Below are positions 1-8,620 of a stretch of DNA of 64,000 nt, piece after piece. A program made the position numbers and the translations under genes. The notes beneath the pieces were generated by a model. That model searched no databases, was not told where the DNA came from, and saw nothing but the letters and a program-made list of their open reading frames with translations. Origin of the DNA: Streptomyces sp. R28 (GTDB lineage Bacteria; Actinomycetota; Actinomycetes; Streptomycetales; Streptomycetaceae); contig NZ_CP163439.1 in assembly GCF_041052385.1 (NCBI RefSeq), positions 5,693,001-5,757,000 of the forward strand, read 5' to 3'. Every line of letters begins with the position of its first letter. The first letter of the stretch is position 1.

Positions 1-220
1 TGGCCATGGTCGACAGCTCGCTGACCTGGGTGACGAGCTTGCTGTCGGCCTCGGGCTCGGGCCCGTAGTCGGTCTCCTTCTGGGCGGCGACCGTCGCCAG
101 CTCCGAGGAGTCGCTGTCGGCGAGCGACGGTACGACGGCGATTGCGGCCGCGACACCTCCGGCGGCGACGCCTATGAGCGTGATCCGCGCGCGGCGCGTG
201 AGTCGGCTGCGAAGAGACAT
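1..220 (-). CDS. N-terminal part of a secreted or membrane-anchored protein, cut by the window edge
   Basis: Reading leftward from an ATG at 220, the frame gives a basic start (MSLRSRLTRRARI), a hydrophobic Ala/Gly/Val stretch at about residues 14-30, and then an acidic segment rich in Asp, Ser and Glu. This is the layout of an N-terminal signal peptide or signal anchor followed by an exported linker. The frame is open to the first base of the window, so about 73 residues are visible and the functional part lies outside. I do not recognise the family. Confidence 0.6.
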   Translation of the reverse strand, partial: MSLRSRLTRRARITLIGVAAGGVAAAIAVVPSLADSDSSELATVAAQKETDYGPEPEADSKLVTQVSELSTMA

Positions 221-382
221 GATTCCCCGTATTCCTTTTGTTGTGGCACGCCGAGCCGAGTGGGCCGACCAGGGCTTGGAATGCTTGTCGTCAGCGGATC
301 TTCAGTTGCAGGAGTGATGGCGAAGGACCGGACCCGGCCAGGCGGTTTCGTCCGGATCAGCGGGCGGACCGGAGGGACACAC

Positions 383-418
383 GCGGCCCGTCCCTTCCTG
401 CATGAGGGGACGGGCCGC
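383..418 (-). terminator. Hairpin terminator after the 148-aa secreted protein
   Basis: A perfect 12-bp inverted repeat (GCGGCCCGTCCC at 383-394 and its complement at 407-418) with a 12-base loop lies 27 bp beyond the stop of the leftward gene ending at 445. There is no T-tract, as is usual for Streptomyces terminators. Confidence 0.7.
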
Positions 419-444
419 GGTGGGTTCGTGGGACGGCTGGTCCG

Positions 445-891
445 TCAGAGCCTGTTGGCCCACGTCTTGAACGCCGCCCTGGTCCCGTCGCCGGCGCTGC
501 CGTCGATCGCGCCGTTGTAGTCGCCGTTGGCCTTCAGCAGGCGCTGCAGCGCCTTGATCGTGTTGGGGCCGACGATTCCGTCGATCGCGTCGTCGTAGCC
601 CCAGTACTTCGCCAGGCAGCGCTGGAACGCCTTCCAGCTGTTGGTGCCGAGGTACCCGTCGATCGCGTCGTTGTAGTCCCAGTGCGTCGCCAGCCAGCGC
701 TGGACCTTCCGGGCCTCCTCCCGGGTCAGCCCCAGGTTCTGCACCGCGAGCGGCGTGACGGCCTTGGTGCTCGCCGCCTGCTGCTGAGCCGGCGCGGGAG
801 CCGCCATGGCCGTGCCCGCGGTGGCCAGGCCGCCGGCGGCGATCCCGACGGCGGTGGTGACACTGACGAGTGCCTTGGTGAGAGCTCGCAT
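445..891 (-). CDS. Secreted peptidoglycan-binding-like protein (148 aa)
   Basis: The protein starts with a classic Sec signal peptide (basic MRALTK, hydrophobic core, Ala-x-Ala cleavage near residue 31). The mature part has repeated units of the form W-x-Y-(N/D)-x-A-I-D-G followed by a Trp/Ala-Phe helix, at about residues 68-90, 93-118 and 121-148. Repeats with I-D-G and a following helix resemble PG_binding_1 modules of exported cell-wall proteins, though they are degenerate. The ATG at 891 has a strong ribosome-binding site (GGAGGGG, about 6 bases upstream). A hairpin terminator follows. Predicted location is outside the cell, with cell-wall association inferred. Confidence 0.75.
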   Translation of the reverse strand: MRALTKALVSVTTAVGIAAGGLATAGTAMAAPAPAQQQAASTKAVTPLAVQNLGLTREEARKVQRWLATHWDYNDAIDGYLGTNSWKAFQRCLAKYWGYDDAIDGIVGPNTIKALQRLLKANGDYNGAIDGSAGDGTRAAFKTWANRL

Positions 892-1215
892 GCTGTTCCC
901 CTCCGTTGACGTGCGTTGGTCGGAGCCGACCGCATCGGCCGGCTCCGCAACGAGACTGCGGGTTCGGCGTGATGTTCGGCCACAGCTGGCGCGGAAGTGA
1001 CCTCATCCCGGGACGTCCCGTGCACTGACCTGCGGAGATGTCGCCCGCCGAGTCCCTGCGGCGGGACTGCGGCGAGAGGGAATGGCTGATTCCGCGCCAG
1101 GGCCGGGTCGCACCAGGGCGTCGTGCCCGCTCTGTGATCCCCGTGACAGCTGATGCAGAATGAGACCGGGACACGGGGGGCCGGACCAGCCGCCCCTGAC
1201 GCGAGCGGGGGGAAC
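892..1215. promoter_or_regulatory. Divergent intergenic region
   Basis: This 324-bp gap separates two divergent genes (leftward 148-aa secreted protein, rightward HTH/peptidoglycan-binding protein), so promoters for both must lie here. I see no convincing -35/-10 pair, operator palindrome or small gene. The rightward ribosome-binding site is the G-rich run at about 1207-1212. Confidence 0.45.
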
Positions 1216-2013
1216 ATGTCGCGTTGGAAAGAGCTGCCTGCTGAACTGCATCCACACGTTCACCAGCTGATCGTGCGATTGCGCAAACTGAAGGACCGCA
1301 GCGAACTGAGCACCCGTCAACTGGCCGCGAAGACCGGGTACAGCGCGAAGTCGTGGCAGCGATATCTGAACGGCAGGTCTCTGCCGCCCCGTGAGGCCGT
1401 CGAGGCGATGGCCCGCGTCGGCGGTGACGATCCGCCCCGGCTGCTGGTGATGCACGAGATCGCCGCCCAACGCTGGGCGGAGGGACGGGTGGTCACCACC
1501 GACGACCCCGAGAACCACTCCGCGACAACGGCACACCCCCCCACGGAGCAGCAGCCGTACGGGCGTCACCTGCGCGCCGCGGTCACGGCGGGAGCCGTGG
1601 TCACGGTGCTGTCCGTCTCCGCGGCGCTCCTGCTGGCCGTGCGGCTCACCGAGGCCCGTGCCCAGCTCGCGCACGACCGCGGCGATGCTGTCGCGACGGC
1701 CCCGGCCACCGTGTCGGAGTCCCTGGTGCCGGTCATCTACACCTGCCGGCTGGAGCAGCGTGACGGCCGCTGGTACGCGGGCCTGAGCCGGACCACGGAC
1801 ATCCTCCTGTCCAACACCCAAGTGGGGCTCGAAGTGGCCGAGGCGCAGTGCCTGCTGAGCCGGGCGGGCACCGCGCCGGGGGAGATCGACGGCGTCTTCG
1901 GCCCGAAGACGCGGCGAGCGGTCGAGCTCATGCAGAAGCGGAACGGGCTGATCGTGAACGGAGTCATCGACCCGCCCACCTGGCAGGCCCTGCGGGAAGC
2001 GGATCCGAAGTGA
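1216..2013 (+). CDS. Membrane-tethered HTH protein with extracellular peptidoglycan-binding domain
   Basis: The N-terminal ~75 residues form an XRE-like helix-turn-helix (LSTRQLAAKTGYSAKSWQRY followed by LNGRSLPPREAVEAMA), the type found in many Streptomyces membrane regulators. One transmembrane segment follows at about residues 120-140 (AAVTAGAVVTVLSVSAALLL). The exported C-terminus contains a PG_binding_1 module with the signature GEIDGVFGPKTRRAVELMQ. The ATG at 1216 is preferred over an in-frame upstream ATG (1153) because a GGGGGGAA ribosome-binding site sits just before it and the HTH starts right after. The gene is coupled to the next one by a TGA/GTG overlap. It could sense cell-wall state and signal inward; DNA binding is inferred. 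Confidence 0.8.
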   Translation: MSRWKELPAELHPHVHQLIVRLRKLKDRSELSTRQLAAKTGYSAKSWQRYLNGRSLPPREAVEAMARVGGDDPPRLLVMHEIAAQRWAEGRVVTTDDPENHSATTAHPPTEQQPYGRHLRAAVTAGAVVTVLSVSAALLLAVRLTEARAQLAHDRGDAVATAPATVSESLVPVIYTCRLEQRDGRWYAGLSRTTDILLSNTQVGLEVAEAQCLLSRAGTAPGEIDGVFGPKTRRAVELMQKRNGLIVNGVIDPPTWQALREADPK

Positions 2014-2900
2014 CCGCGGAACACACCCGGCTGTTCGCGGCGCTGCGGGAGCTGCGGGCCGGTGCGGGGCTGAGCCTGGCGGCGCTGGCGGAGCGGACGG
2101 CGTACAGCAAGTCCTCGTGGGAGCGTTACCTCAACGGCAAGAGCCTGCCTCCTCGCGAGGCCGTACGGGAACTGTGCCGGCTCGCGAACGAACCGGACGG
2201 GCGGCTGCTGGCCCTGTGGGAGATCGCCGAGTCGCACTGGAGCGGACGCGCGGTGGCCCCCGCGCCCGCCCCTCCCGCGGACGAGTCGCCGCGGCCACAT
2301 CCTCAGGAGTCGCCGCCGCCCGCCGGGACCGGGCGGCGGCGCCTGCGCGGGCGCAGGCTCCTGGTGGTGCTGGCGTCGGCGTACACCGTGATCGTCGGTG
2401 GTGCTGCGGCCCTGCTGTTCCTCCTGCTGCCGGACTCGGAGGCTCAGGAGGACGAACCGTTGCCGGCCTCCGTCCCGTTCTCCCTCGCTCCCCAATGCCA
2501 CGGAGCAGCCTGCGAGGGCCGGGACCCGATGCGCCTGATCTGCGGCATCGGCCCCGACACCCTCGCCTCGTACCGCACGGCCACCGGCGCCCACGTCGAG
2601 CTGCGCCACAGCAAGAAGTGCGGCGCGAGCTGGGCCCGGACCTGGGGGACCGAGATCGGCGACCGGGTCGACGTCACGGCAGGCGGCCCGACCCACAGCG
2701 TGCGCATCAGGAACAAGGACGACGCGGCAACCTTCATCTATACGGAGATGACCGAAGTCCGTCCCGGCAGCACCGTCCGGGCCTGCTTCCGGCCCGCGTC
2801 GGCCGACGGCGAACGGGAGTGCTTCGAGGCCCGCGTGGGCGGGGCCGCCACCACGACCCGGCCGCCCTTACCTCCAGTGGCGTCAGGCTCTCGCGAGTAG
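2010..2900 (+). CDS. Membrane-tethered HTH protein with extracellular DUF2690-like domain
   Basis: The start is a GTG overlapping the stop of the previous gene, so the two are translationally coupled. The N-terminal HTH (LSLAALAERTAYSKSSWERY, LNGKSLPPREAV) is clearly paralogous to that of the upstream gene. A Pro/Ala linker, an Arg-rich stop-transfer and one transmembrane helix (about residues 115-140) follow. The extracellular part has spaced Cys residues (CHGAACEGRDPMRLIC) and a Thr/Tyr-rich beta region typical of the DUF2690 domain of actinobacterial XRE proteins. Same inner architecture but a different outer domain suggests two sensors acting together; the ligand is unknown. Confidence 0.8.
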   Translation: MTAEHTRLFAALRELRAGAGLSLAALAERTAYSKSSWERYLNGKSLPPREAVRELCRLANEPDGRLLALWEIAESHWSGRAVAPAPAPPADESPRPHPQESPPPAGTGRRRLRGRRLLVVLASAYTVIVGGAAALLFLLLPDSEAQEDEPLPASVPFSLAPQCHGAACEGRDPMRLICGIGPDTLASYRTATGAHVELRHSKKCGASWARTWGTEIGDRVDVTAGGPTHSVRIRNKDDAATFIYTEMTEVRPGSTVRACFRPASADGERECFEARVGGAATTTRPPLPPVASGSRE

Positions 2901-3099
2901 CGTCCGGCCCTCGGACGTGTCGATACCGAAGTCGGGAATTCCCAGTGGGGGGGGGGAGGAGGGTGGGGAGGCCGTCGGTGGTGGTCGGAAGAGCTCGGCG
3001 TCGGGGCCCGGGGGTTGCGCGTGAGTCGCTGACTTCTTGTGGTTCGAGGAAGCCGATGCGAGGGAGCCAAGTGGCACGGCGCAGCGTGACAAGAGAGGC

Positions 3100-3228
3100 A
3101 TGCGACCACCAGATGAACCGCGCGGCGGCCAGGGCGCGGACGAGCACGAGTTCGACGCCTTTTGCGCCGCGAGCGTGGGCCGACTCATCGGCCAGCTGTA
3201 TGCGATGACAGGCGACCTCGCCCTGACG
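3100..3228 (+). pseudogene. 5' fragment of an RNA polymerase sigma-70 (ECF) factor gene
   Basis: The frame from ATG 3100 (ribosome-binding site GAGAGG) reads about 42 residues including EHEFDAFCAASVGRLIGQLY AMTGD in two runs, which resembles the start of sigma region 2 of SigE-like factors. Homology then stops abruptly and the sequence runs into an integrase fragment in another frame. The rest of the sigma gene is missing, so this is a recombination scar. Confidence 0.6.
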
Positions 3229-3583
3229 GGCTGCTGTTCGTCGGCGAGAAGGGCGCCCCCTTCCGGCGTAGCACCTTCGGGCGGAAGTGGCGGAAGGCGG
3301 GTGAGATCGTCGGCATGCCCGAGGGCTTCCGGTTCTACGACCTCCGGCACACCGGGCACACTCTGTCCACGCGCTTCGGCGCCACGCTCAAGGACACCAT
3401 GGTCCGTGCCGGGTAGTCCTCGGAGAAGGCCGCGCTGGTCCATCAGCACTCCGACGACGAGCGGCAGGAGGAGGTCGCCGCCGGGCTGGACGCCACGGCC
3501 CGGAGGGTTCGGGCCGCCCGGGATGCTGCCGTCCGGAAGAAGCCCGACGAGCCTTCTGGCACGAATCTGGCACGCAAAAGCTG
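3229..3583 (+). pseudogene. C-terminal fragment of a tyrosine recombinase (phage-type integrase)
   Basis: The frame shows LLFVGEKGAPFRRSTFGRKW, then FRFYDLRHTGHTLSTRFGA, which contains the H-x-x-R-like catalytic box of Streptomyces integrases. A stop codon at about 3414 interrupts it, after which the same frame continues with a typical integrase tail (EKAALVHQHS to NLARKS) to 3583. The N-terminal half and the upstream Arg box are absent. It points toward the tRNA-Gly att remnant at 3634, the usual position of an integrase gene beside its att site. Confidence 0.75.
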
Positions 3584-3601
3584 ATCACGACGGACAGCAA
3601 A

Positions 3602-3628
3602 AAGGCCCGGGTTTCTGACCTGGGCCTT
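3602..3628. terminator. Hairpin between integrase remnant and att copy 1
   Basis: AAGGCCC and GGGCCTT flank a short interior loop, an imperfect stem just after the integrase fragment and just before the tRNA-Gly remnant. Similar hairpins precede att copies 2 and 3 and the intact tRNA, so this is probably the tRNA terminator copied along with the att site. Confidence 0.5.
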
Positions 3629-3633
3629 AGTCG

Positions 3634-3678
3634 TGGAGCGGGTGACGAGAATCGAACTCGCGCTCTCAGCTTGGGAAG
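3634..3678 (-). repeat. tRNA-Gly 3'-half remnant, att copy 1
   Basis: These 45 bases are identical to 40647-40691, the 3' half of the intact tRNA-Gly(CCC) from the encoded CCA end to the anticodon loop. Beyond 3678 the sequence leaves the tRNA (CGACGGCGCTT instead of the 5' half), so this is an attachment-site remnant. An arm-like sequence with two GGGCAC boxes follows at about 3756-3806, as at the other copies. Confidence 0.85.
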
Positions 3679-3987
3679 CGACGGCGCTTTGGCGGCCGGA
3701 TAGCCGCTGACCTGCGCAGATTCGTCGTGCTGACGTCGTTGCGCCGGCCTGGTCACACCGCTGTTGACCGTGGTTGTCCGCTCTTGGGGGCACGCTCTGG
3801 GCACGGCCGCCACCAGGGTCGAGTCACGCGTGCGCGCGACGCTGCGCACTGCCGGGTCGGCGCCGTCTCCCGCGCCGTTCTGGAGTGTCCGTCGCGACTG
3901 CACAGGCCGAGATCCGACACTGAGACGTGGCCATGTTGGTGACGCATCCTTCTATGTACATCGCCAACATCGCGTAGGAGGTGCCAC

Positions 3988-4209
3988 ATGTCTGTGAGAC
4001 AGATCGACATCGATGACGATGCCCTCGAACGCGTCATGGCTCTGGCCAAGGTCAGGACCAAGAAGGAGGCGGTCAATCTCGCTCTGGACTTCTACGCCGA
4101 GCAGCAGGAACGTGCGGCGCGCATCAGCCGACACTTCGAGCGTGCGCGTGAGTGGGGCGCCGTCGAGGACGCCGAACGTCTGCACCGGGCGGAGAAGCAC
4201 AGCCGGTGA
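3988..4209 (+). CDS. VapB-type antitoxin
   Basis: This 73-residue protein begins MSVRQIDIDDDALERVMALA and continues with the pattern K-V-R-T-K-K-E-A-V-N-L-A-L, the ribbon-helix-helix DNA-binding motif of VapB antitoxins, then a charged C-terminal toxin-binding helix. A ribosome-binding site (AGGAGG) precedes the ATG. It overlaps the start of a PIN-domain gene by 4 bases, the standard antitoxin-toxin order. The neighbouring toxin is broken, so the antitoxin is now an orphan. Confidence 0.85.
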   Translation: MSVRQIDIDDDALERVMALAKVRTKKEAVNLALDFYAEQQERAARISRHFERAREWGAVEDAERLHRAEKHSR

Positions 4210-4522
4210 TCTACTTGCTCGACACATCCGGCCTGGTCCGGCTGCTCCGGGATCCGAAACTGCAATCGGCCTGGTACGACGCGATCGATGTTGGGGCCAT
4301 CGCATCCTGCTCTTGCCGAAGAACGCCGGGCTCTGGATCGGCGCGGTGCGACACCGTATGGTCCAGGCAGGGGAGCACCGCAGTGCCTCGGCGGTTGACC
4401 TCGTCATCGCCGCCACCGCGGCCCACCACGGCCTGGCTGTTCTCCACGACGATGCCGACTACCGTGCCGTTGCCCGGCACGCATCCGACCTGACCGAGCA
4501 CAACATCCACGACATCGTCTGA
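4206..4522 (+). pseudogene. Broken VapC (PIN-domain ribonuclease toxin)
   Basis: From a GTG overlapping the antitoxin stop, the frame begins VIYLLDTSGLVRLLRDPKL, with the first catalytic Asp of PIN toxins (LLDTS). Around 4300-4340 the reading changes frame and about 40 residues are missing. The remaining frame (HRSASAVDLVIAATAAHHGL, then VLHDDADY) carries the C-terminal acidic PIN motifs and ends at 4522. The internal deletion plus frameshift should abolish activity. Confidence 0.8.
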
Positions 4523-4875
4523 GACGTTCCCGCCGGGCCTGCGTGCCGCCCGGTCCGTTCGTGGTCACCATGGCGCGTCAGTTGAAGTACTGCCTCTTGG
4601 GCATGAGTTGGGCGACCAACAACGTTGCGGCGTCCACAACCACCGTCCGCTTTCCCGAGGGGACGGGCAGGCTGAGGGCTTCCGGGCACGACCGATGCGG
4701 ATGGCACAGCGAAATGGCAGGTCAGATGCCGCCTTTCGGCGCCGGCTGCGACGAGCCCGCCACGCGGCCGAGACCGACCCCCGCCGATCGGAGGGGGTCG
4801 GTCGGCTGACCGGCGGGACATCTCCCGAAGCCCGGCGGATGGTCGACCGCCCCCGCCTCGGCAAGGGTTGTCCCG
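4523..4875. other. Intergenic region before the acyltransferase gene
   Basis: This 353-bp stretch holds no supported gene. It contains the hairpin at 4773-4802 and must hold the promoter of the gene at 4876, but no clear promoter motif is visible. Confidence 0.4.
4773..4802. terminator. Hairpin with 10-bp stem
   Basis: ACCGACCCCC (4773-4782) pairs perfectly with GGGGGTCGGT (4793-4802) around a 10-base loop, about 75 bp before the acyltransferase start. It could end transcription from the toxin-antitoxin side. Its loop motif GCCGATCGG also occurs in the hairpin at 8229-8252. Confidence 0.55.
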
Positions 4876-6171
4876 GTGACCGACATCGAAAGCGCCAAGG
4901 AGGCGCCTCGCCAGTCCTTACCCGCATCCGAGTCCGCCACGGCGACGGAACGCCCTTCGTCGACGGCGCGGCTGGTCGGGGTGGACCTCGCCCGTGCACT
5001 GGCCGTGTTCGGAATGTTCGCCGTGCACACGGGCCCCTTCAACCCCTTCCCGACGTCCGGCAGCGGCGTTGGCGAATGGTTCGTCTGGCTGGCGAGCGGC
5101 CGGGCCTCGGCGCTGTTCGCCACCCTCGCCGGGTTCTCGTTGGTGCTGATCGCCGGTCGTCCGGAGCCGAAGACCGGACTGGCCGGCCGGCAGGCGAAGG
5201 CCAGGATCGTGATCCGGGCCGTGATCCTGCTGGTGGTGGGCACCGCGCTGGCGATGACCGACTTCGGCGGCGCCGTGATCATCAACTACTACGCGGTGTA
5301 CTTCCTGCTGTCCCTGCCCCTGCTGCGGCTGCGGGCCAGGACGCTCGCGCTCATCGCGGTCGCGCTCGCGGTTGTCACGCCGCAGGTGGCGTACGCCCTT
5401 CGAGCGCTGCTCAGTGAGTCGATCGTGAACACCATCGACTCGTACGACCCGATCGCGCGCCTCTCCGGCGTGGGCGTGCTCGACTTCCTGCTCACCGGCT
5501 TCTACCCGGCGATCACCTGGATGACGTTCGTGGTCACCGGCATGGCGTTGGGTCGGCTGGACCTCGCCTCCGGCGCGGTGCGGCGGCGGCTGGCCGTGGT
5601 CGGGCCCGCGCTGATCGCGTTCGGATACGGCGTCTCGTGGCTGGCGCTCCGGTTGACCGGCGGCGCGGAGAAGATCATGGCCGGAATGCCTGGCATGAAG
5701 GACTTCGGCGCCATGAAGGACCCCTCGGCCATGAAGGATCCCGGCATGGCAGCGGGATCCTTCGACCTGCCGGTCGGCAGTGGGCTGTGGGGGCCCGACG
5801 CATGGGGGCTGCTGGCGGCCGAGCCGCACAGCGCTTCCACGTTCGACCTCGTCGGCTGCATCGGGGTCGCGATCACCGTGCTCCTGTGCGCGACGGTGGC
5901 GTTGGACCGACTGCCGTGGCTGCGCCGGCCGGCAACGCCGGTCATCGCCGTCGGCACCATGTCCCTGACCCTCTACGTGGGCCACATCCTGGCCATCCTC
6001 GCCCTGCCCGGCGAAACAGCCACCCCGCCGCAGTCCGCCTCTTTCGGGCTGCTGCTCTGCTTCGTCGTCGGGGCCACCGTGTTCGCGGCGGTCTGGTCCC
6101 GCTTCTTCCGCCGCGGACCGCTGGAGTACCTGCTCAACAACGCCACGAAACTGGCGAGTCGCGTCCGATGA
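4876..6171 (+). CDS. Multipass membrane acyltransferase-like protein (DUF418/HGSNAT family)
   Basis: The start is a GTG; after a polar N-terminal tail the first helix carries RLVGVDLARALAVFGMFAVH, typical of DUF418 and heparan-alpha-glucosaminide N-acetyltransferase-like membrane proteins. About ten hydrophobic helices follow, ending in the conserved tail VWSRFFRRGPLEYLLNN. An inserted loop at about residues 265-295 is very rich in Met (repeats of G-M and A-M-K-D-P); the paralogue at 18833-20083 has a Ser/Gly-rich loop there instead. A role in acylating a surface polymer or glycan is inferred from the family and from the glycosyltransferase and polyglutamate genes downstream. The substrate is unknown. 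Confidence 0.75.
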   Translation: MTDIESAKEAPRQSLPASESATATERPSSTARLVGVDLARALAVFGMFAVHTGPFNPFPTSGSGVGEWFVWLASGRASALFATLAGFSLVLIAGRPEPKTGLAGRQAKARIVIRAVILLVVGTALAMTDFGGAVIINYYAVYFLLSLPLLRLRARTLALIAVALAVVTPQVAYALRALLSESIVNTIDSYDPIARLSGVGVLDFLLTGFYPAITWMTFVVTGMALGRLDLASGAVRRRLAVVGPALIAFGYGVSWLALRLTGGAEKIMAGMPGMKDFGAMKDPSAMKDPGMAAGSFDLPVGSGLWGPDAWGLLAAEPHSASTFDLVGCIGVAITVLLCATVALDRLPWLRRPATPVIAVGTMSLTLYVGHILAILALPGETATPPQSASFGLLLCFVVGATVFAAVWSRFFRRGPLEYLLNNATKLASRVR

Positions 6172-6315
6172 GCCTCGGGTGGGCACCCCGGGAAGTCCGA
6201 GCGTGAGTCGGCCTCCGGCGTGCGGGCGCCGGAGGCCGTAGCCCCGCGGCTCCCGCGCAGCCTTCCGCCTCTCACCTGCCGTTCCGCCTCGACTCCGACT
6301 CCAAGGACCTTCGCC

Positions 6316-8220
6316 GTGGCCGCCATCCCCACCGCCCGGAGCACCGGCTCCCATGGCCTCCGCCAGGAAGCGCACTGCCGTGCCGACCGGCCGCAAGCTC
6401 CGGCGCGTTGGGAACGCCCGGCGCTGGCCGCGGTGCTGGGCGTCGCCGCGCTGCTGTACGCCTGGGGCATGGGGCACGCCGCGATCCACCCCTACTACAG
6501 CGCGGCGATACGGTCGATGGCCACCGGTTGGCGGGCCTTCTTCTTCGGCGGTCTCGACACCAGTGGTTCGATCACCCTCGACAAGTTGCCCGGCGCCTTC
6601 TGGCCCGATGCCGTCTCCGTATGGATCTTCGGGCCGCACACGTGGGCGGCCGCGCTGCCCCATGTGATCGAGGGCGTGCTCACCGTATGGCTGCTGCACC
6701 GGATCGTACGGGCATGGGCCGGGCCGTTCGCCGCGCTGATCGCCGCACTGACGCTCACTTTCACTCCGGTCACCGTGGTACTGAACAGGGCCACCATCCC
6801 CGACACCGCACTCACTCTGCTGCTGGTGGCGGCCGCCGGAGCCCTGCAGAAGGCGGTGCGGACCGGGCGGCTGCTCCCGCTCATCACGTGTGGCGTCTGG
6901 GTCGGGCTCGCCTTCCAGACGAAGATGCTCCAGGCCTGGCTCGTACTGCCGGTCTTCGCCGTGGTCTATCAACTCGCGGCGGGGAACCCGCCGTTGCGGA
7001 GGGTTCTGCGCCTGCTGCTCAGTGGTGCGGTCACGCTGGCCGTCTCCTGCTCGTGGGCGCTGATCGCGTGGGTGACGCCGGCGGACAACCGCCCGTATGT
7101 CGACGGTACGTCGAACAACAACCCCTTCAGTCTGGTCTTCGGCTACAACGGCATGAGTCGCTTCAGCGACGACGGCACCGCGTTCGGCGCCGTCCCGGCC
7201 ACCGCCGCCAGCCGTATGACCGGAAACACCGGCTGGGGGATGCTCGTCAACCACACCGTCGGTCCGCAGATCGCCTGGTTCCTGCCGCTCGCCGTGCTCG
7301 CCGTCGTCATGGCTCTGGTCTGGCGCGCCCGTGAGCCGCGGACCGACCTGCTGCGTGCGGGTTTCCTCCTCTGGGGCGGCTGGCTCGCCGTCCATGCCGT
7401 GGTGTTCAGCGTCTCCAATGGCAATCACGTCTACTACACGGCCGTGCTCGCACCGGCGATCGCCGCGCTGGCCGGAGGGGGGCTCGCGCTCTTTCGCTCC
7501 GCGTACGAGGCGGGCGGCCGGCGACGGCTGTGGCTGCCGTCGGCGATCGTGCTGACGGTGGCCTGGGCGCTCGTACTCGACCGGCCGACCTGGTTCGCCT
7601 CCCGGCTGCTGGTGTTCGCCGTGATCTTCGCGGTGTGCGGGACGTTCGTCCTGTGGCCCAGCGGGTCACGCGCCTCCCGGCACCTGGTCCAAGGCTCTCT
7701 GGCCGCCGGAATCGCGGCCACTCTGCTCGTACCCGCCGGCTGGGCCGTCTCGTCCCTCGACCCGCGCTACGCGGGCGCCTCCACGTCCCCGACGGCCGGT
7801 CCGGTCGGCGAGTTCCACCACCGGGCCCTCCACCACCCGCGCGCTCTCCGCCGGGCCGAGCTCAACCAGCCCAGCGCCCGCGACACCGCCCTGCTGGACT
7901 ACCTCATCGCGCACCGCAAGGGCGAGAAGTACCTGCTCGCGACCCAGGCCGCCTACCCCGCGGAACGTCTGCTGCGCGCGCAGGCCCAACCCGTGCTCGT
8001 CATGGGGGGATTCACCGGGAAGGCCCCCTTCCCCAGCGCCCCGCAGCTCGGCAACCTGATCGCCACTCACCAACTCCGCTACGTGCTGCTCACTCACCTG
8101 CGACCCACCACCCCCGCCACGACGTGGGTGAAGTCCCACTGCGAGCGCGTCCGCTCCGGGGCCTACGGCTGGCGCACCAAGGGCAACTTCGGCCTTTACG
8201 ACTGCCGCGTGCGGGGCTGA
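6316..8220 (+). CDS. Family 39 (PMT/ArnT-like) membrane glycosyltransferase
   Basis: The N-terminal membrane half shows HPYYSAAIRSMATGWRAFFF followed by LDTSGSITLDKLPGAFWPD, the hallmark of YkcB-like GT39 proteins that transfer sugars from polyprenyl carriers on the outer face of the membrane. About eleven transmembrane helices run to residue ~520, followed by a soluble extracytoplasmic region of ~130 residues ending in KSHCERV and YDC. I chose the GTG at 6316 because AAGGA lies 8 bases upstream; further upstream codons encode a Pro/Ala-rich non-homologous stretch. A perfect hairpin follows the stop. Together with the acyltransferase before it this suggests cell-surface glycan decoration. Confidence 0.8.
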   Translation: MAAIPTARSTGSHGLRQEAHCRADRPQAPARWERPALAAVLGVAALLYAWGMGHAAIHPYYSAAIRSMATGWRAFFFGGLDTSGSITLDKLPGAFWPDAVSVWIFGPHTWAAALPHVIEGVLTVWLLHRIVRAWAGPFAALIAALTLTFTPVTVVLNRATIPDTALTLLLVAAAGALQKAVRTGRLLPLITCGVWVGLAFQTKMLQAWLVLPVFAVVYQLAAGNPPLRRVLRLLLSGAVTLAVSCSWALIAWVTPADNRPYVDGTSNNNPFSLVFGYNGMSRFSDDGTAFGAVPATAASRMTGNTGWGMLVNHTVGPQIAWFLPLAVLAVVMALVWRAREPRTDLLRAGFLLWGGWLAVHAVVFSVSNGNHVYYTAVLAPAIAALAGGGLALFRSAYEAGGRRRLWLPSAIVLTVAWALVLDRPTWFASRLLVFAVIFAVCGTFVLWPSGSRASRHLVQGSLAAGIAATLLVPAGWAVSSLDPRYAGASTSPTAGPVGEFHHRALHHPRALRRAELNQPSARDTALLDYLIAHRKGEKYLLATQAAYPAERLLRAQAQPVLVMGGFTGKAPFPSAPQLGNLIATHQLRYVLLTHLRPTTPATTWVKSHCERVRSGAYGWRTKGNFGLYDCRVRG

Positions 8221-8228
8221 GCAGAACG

Positions 8229-8252
8229 CACCCCCGCCGATCGGCGGGGGTG
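8229..8252. terminator. Perfect 12-bp palindromic hairpin after the GT39 gene
   Basis: CACCCCCGCCGA is followed directly by its reverse complement, 8 bp after the stop of the GT39 gene. The placement fits a transcription terminator. A palindromic protein-binding site is the alternative. Confidence 0.65.
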
Positions 8253-8620
8253 GAGCAGCCGACTGCGGGATGGGCAAGGCAGAAGAAATACAAAATAATC
8301 CGAGCGGGCAATTGTCGTCTCACTTGCGGGCGGCCCATCGCAATTTGTTCGCATCCTGTGAAGCCTGACTTCACCATTCTCACAGGTGTTTCTCATCGAG
8401 CGTTTCAGTCATTGAGTCGACTTTCGCGATCCCATGAACTTGCAGGTCGTGACAGTGGTGCGGCTCTTTCTGGATCCGCGAAACGGCACTTTATCGCCCC
8501 GGTGCGTGAGCGCCGTCACACTTCCCCGATAAACCGGCCAGGTATTTCCATCGTCAAGCAGGTCGAGAACTTTTGCCCGTTGTTCCACGCGACATCGGCA
8601 GAGCCTGGAAAGGATTCTTC
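8253..8620. promoter_or_regulatory. AT-richer leader region of the polyglutamate operon
   Basis: This 368-bp gap is visibly less GC-rich than its surroundings (for example 8284-8300). It includes an interrupted inverted repeat, CCTGTGA around 8356 with TCACAGG around 8381, and leads into a TTG start at 8621. It is the only large gap upstream of the receptor-pgsB-pgsC-NlpC genes, so the operon promoter is probably here. Confidence 0.45.

Noticed and set aside
2947..2956. Run of ten G after the DUF2690 gene, possible phase-variable tract
   Set aside because: It lies 47 bp beyond the stop of the DUF2690 gene and more than 140 bp before the only downstream start, so slippage would not switch a frame. 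It may only be an error-prone spot.
4918..7428. Open frame of 836 codons on the minus strand across the acyltransferase and GT39 genes
   Set aside because: It is antisense to two clearly homologous membrane-protein genes, has Arg/Gly/Asp-repeat composition typical of GC-rich shadow frames, and shows no domain.
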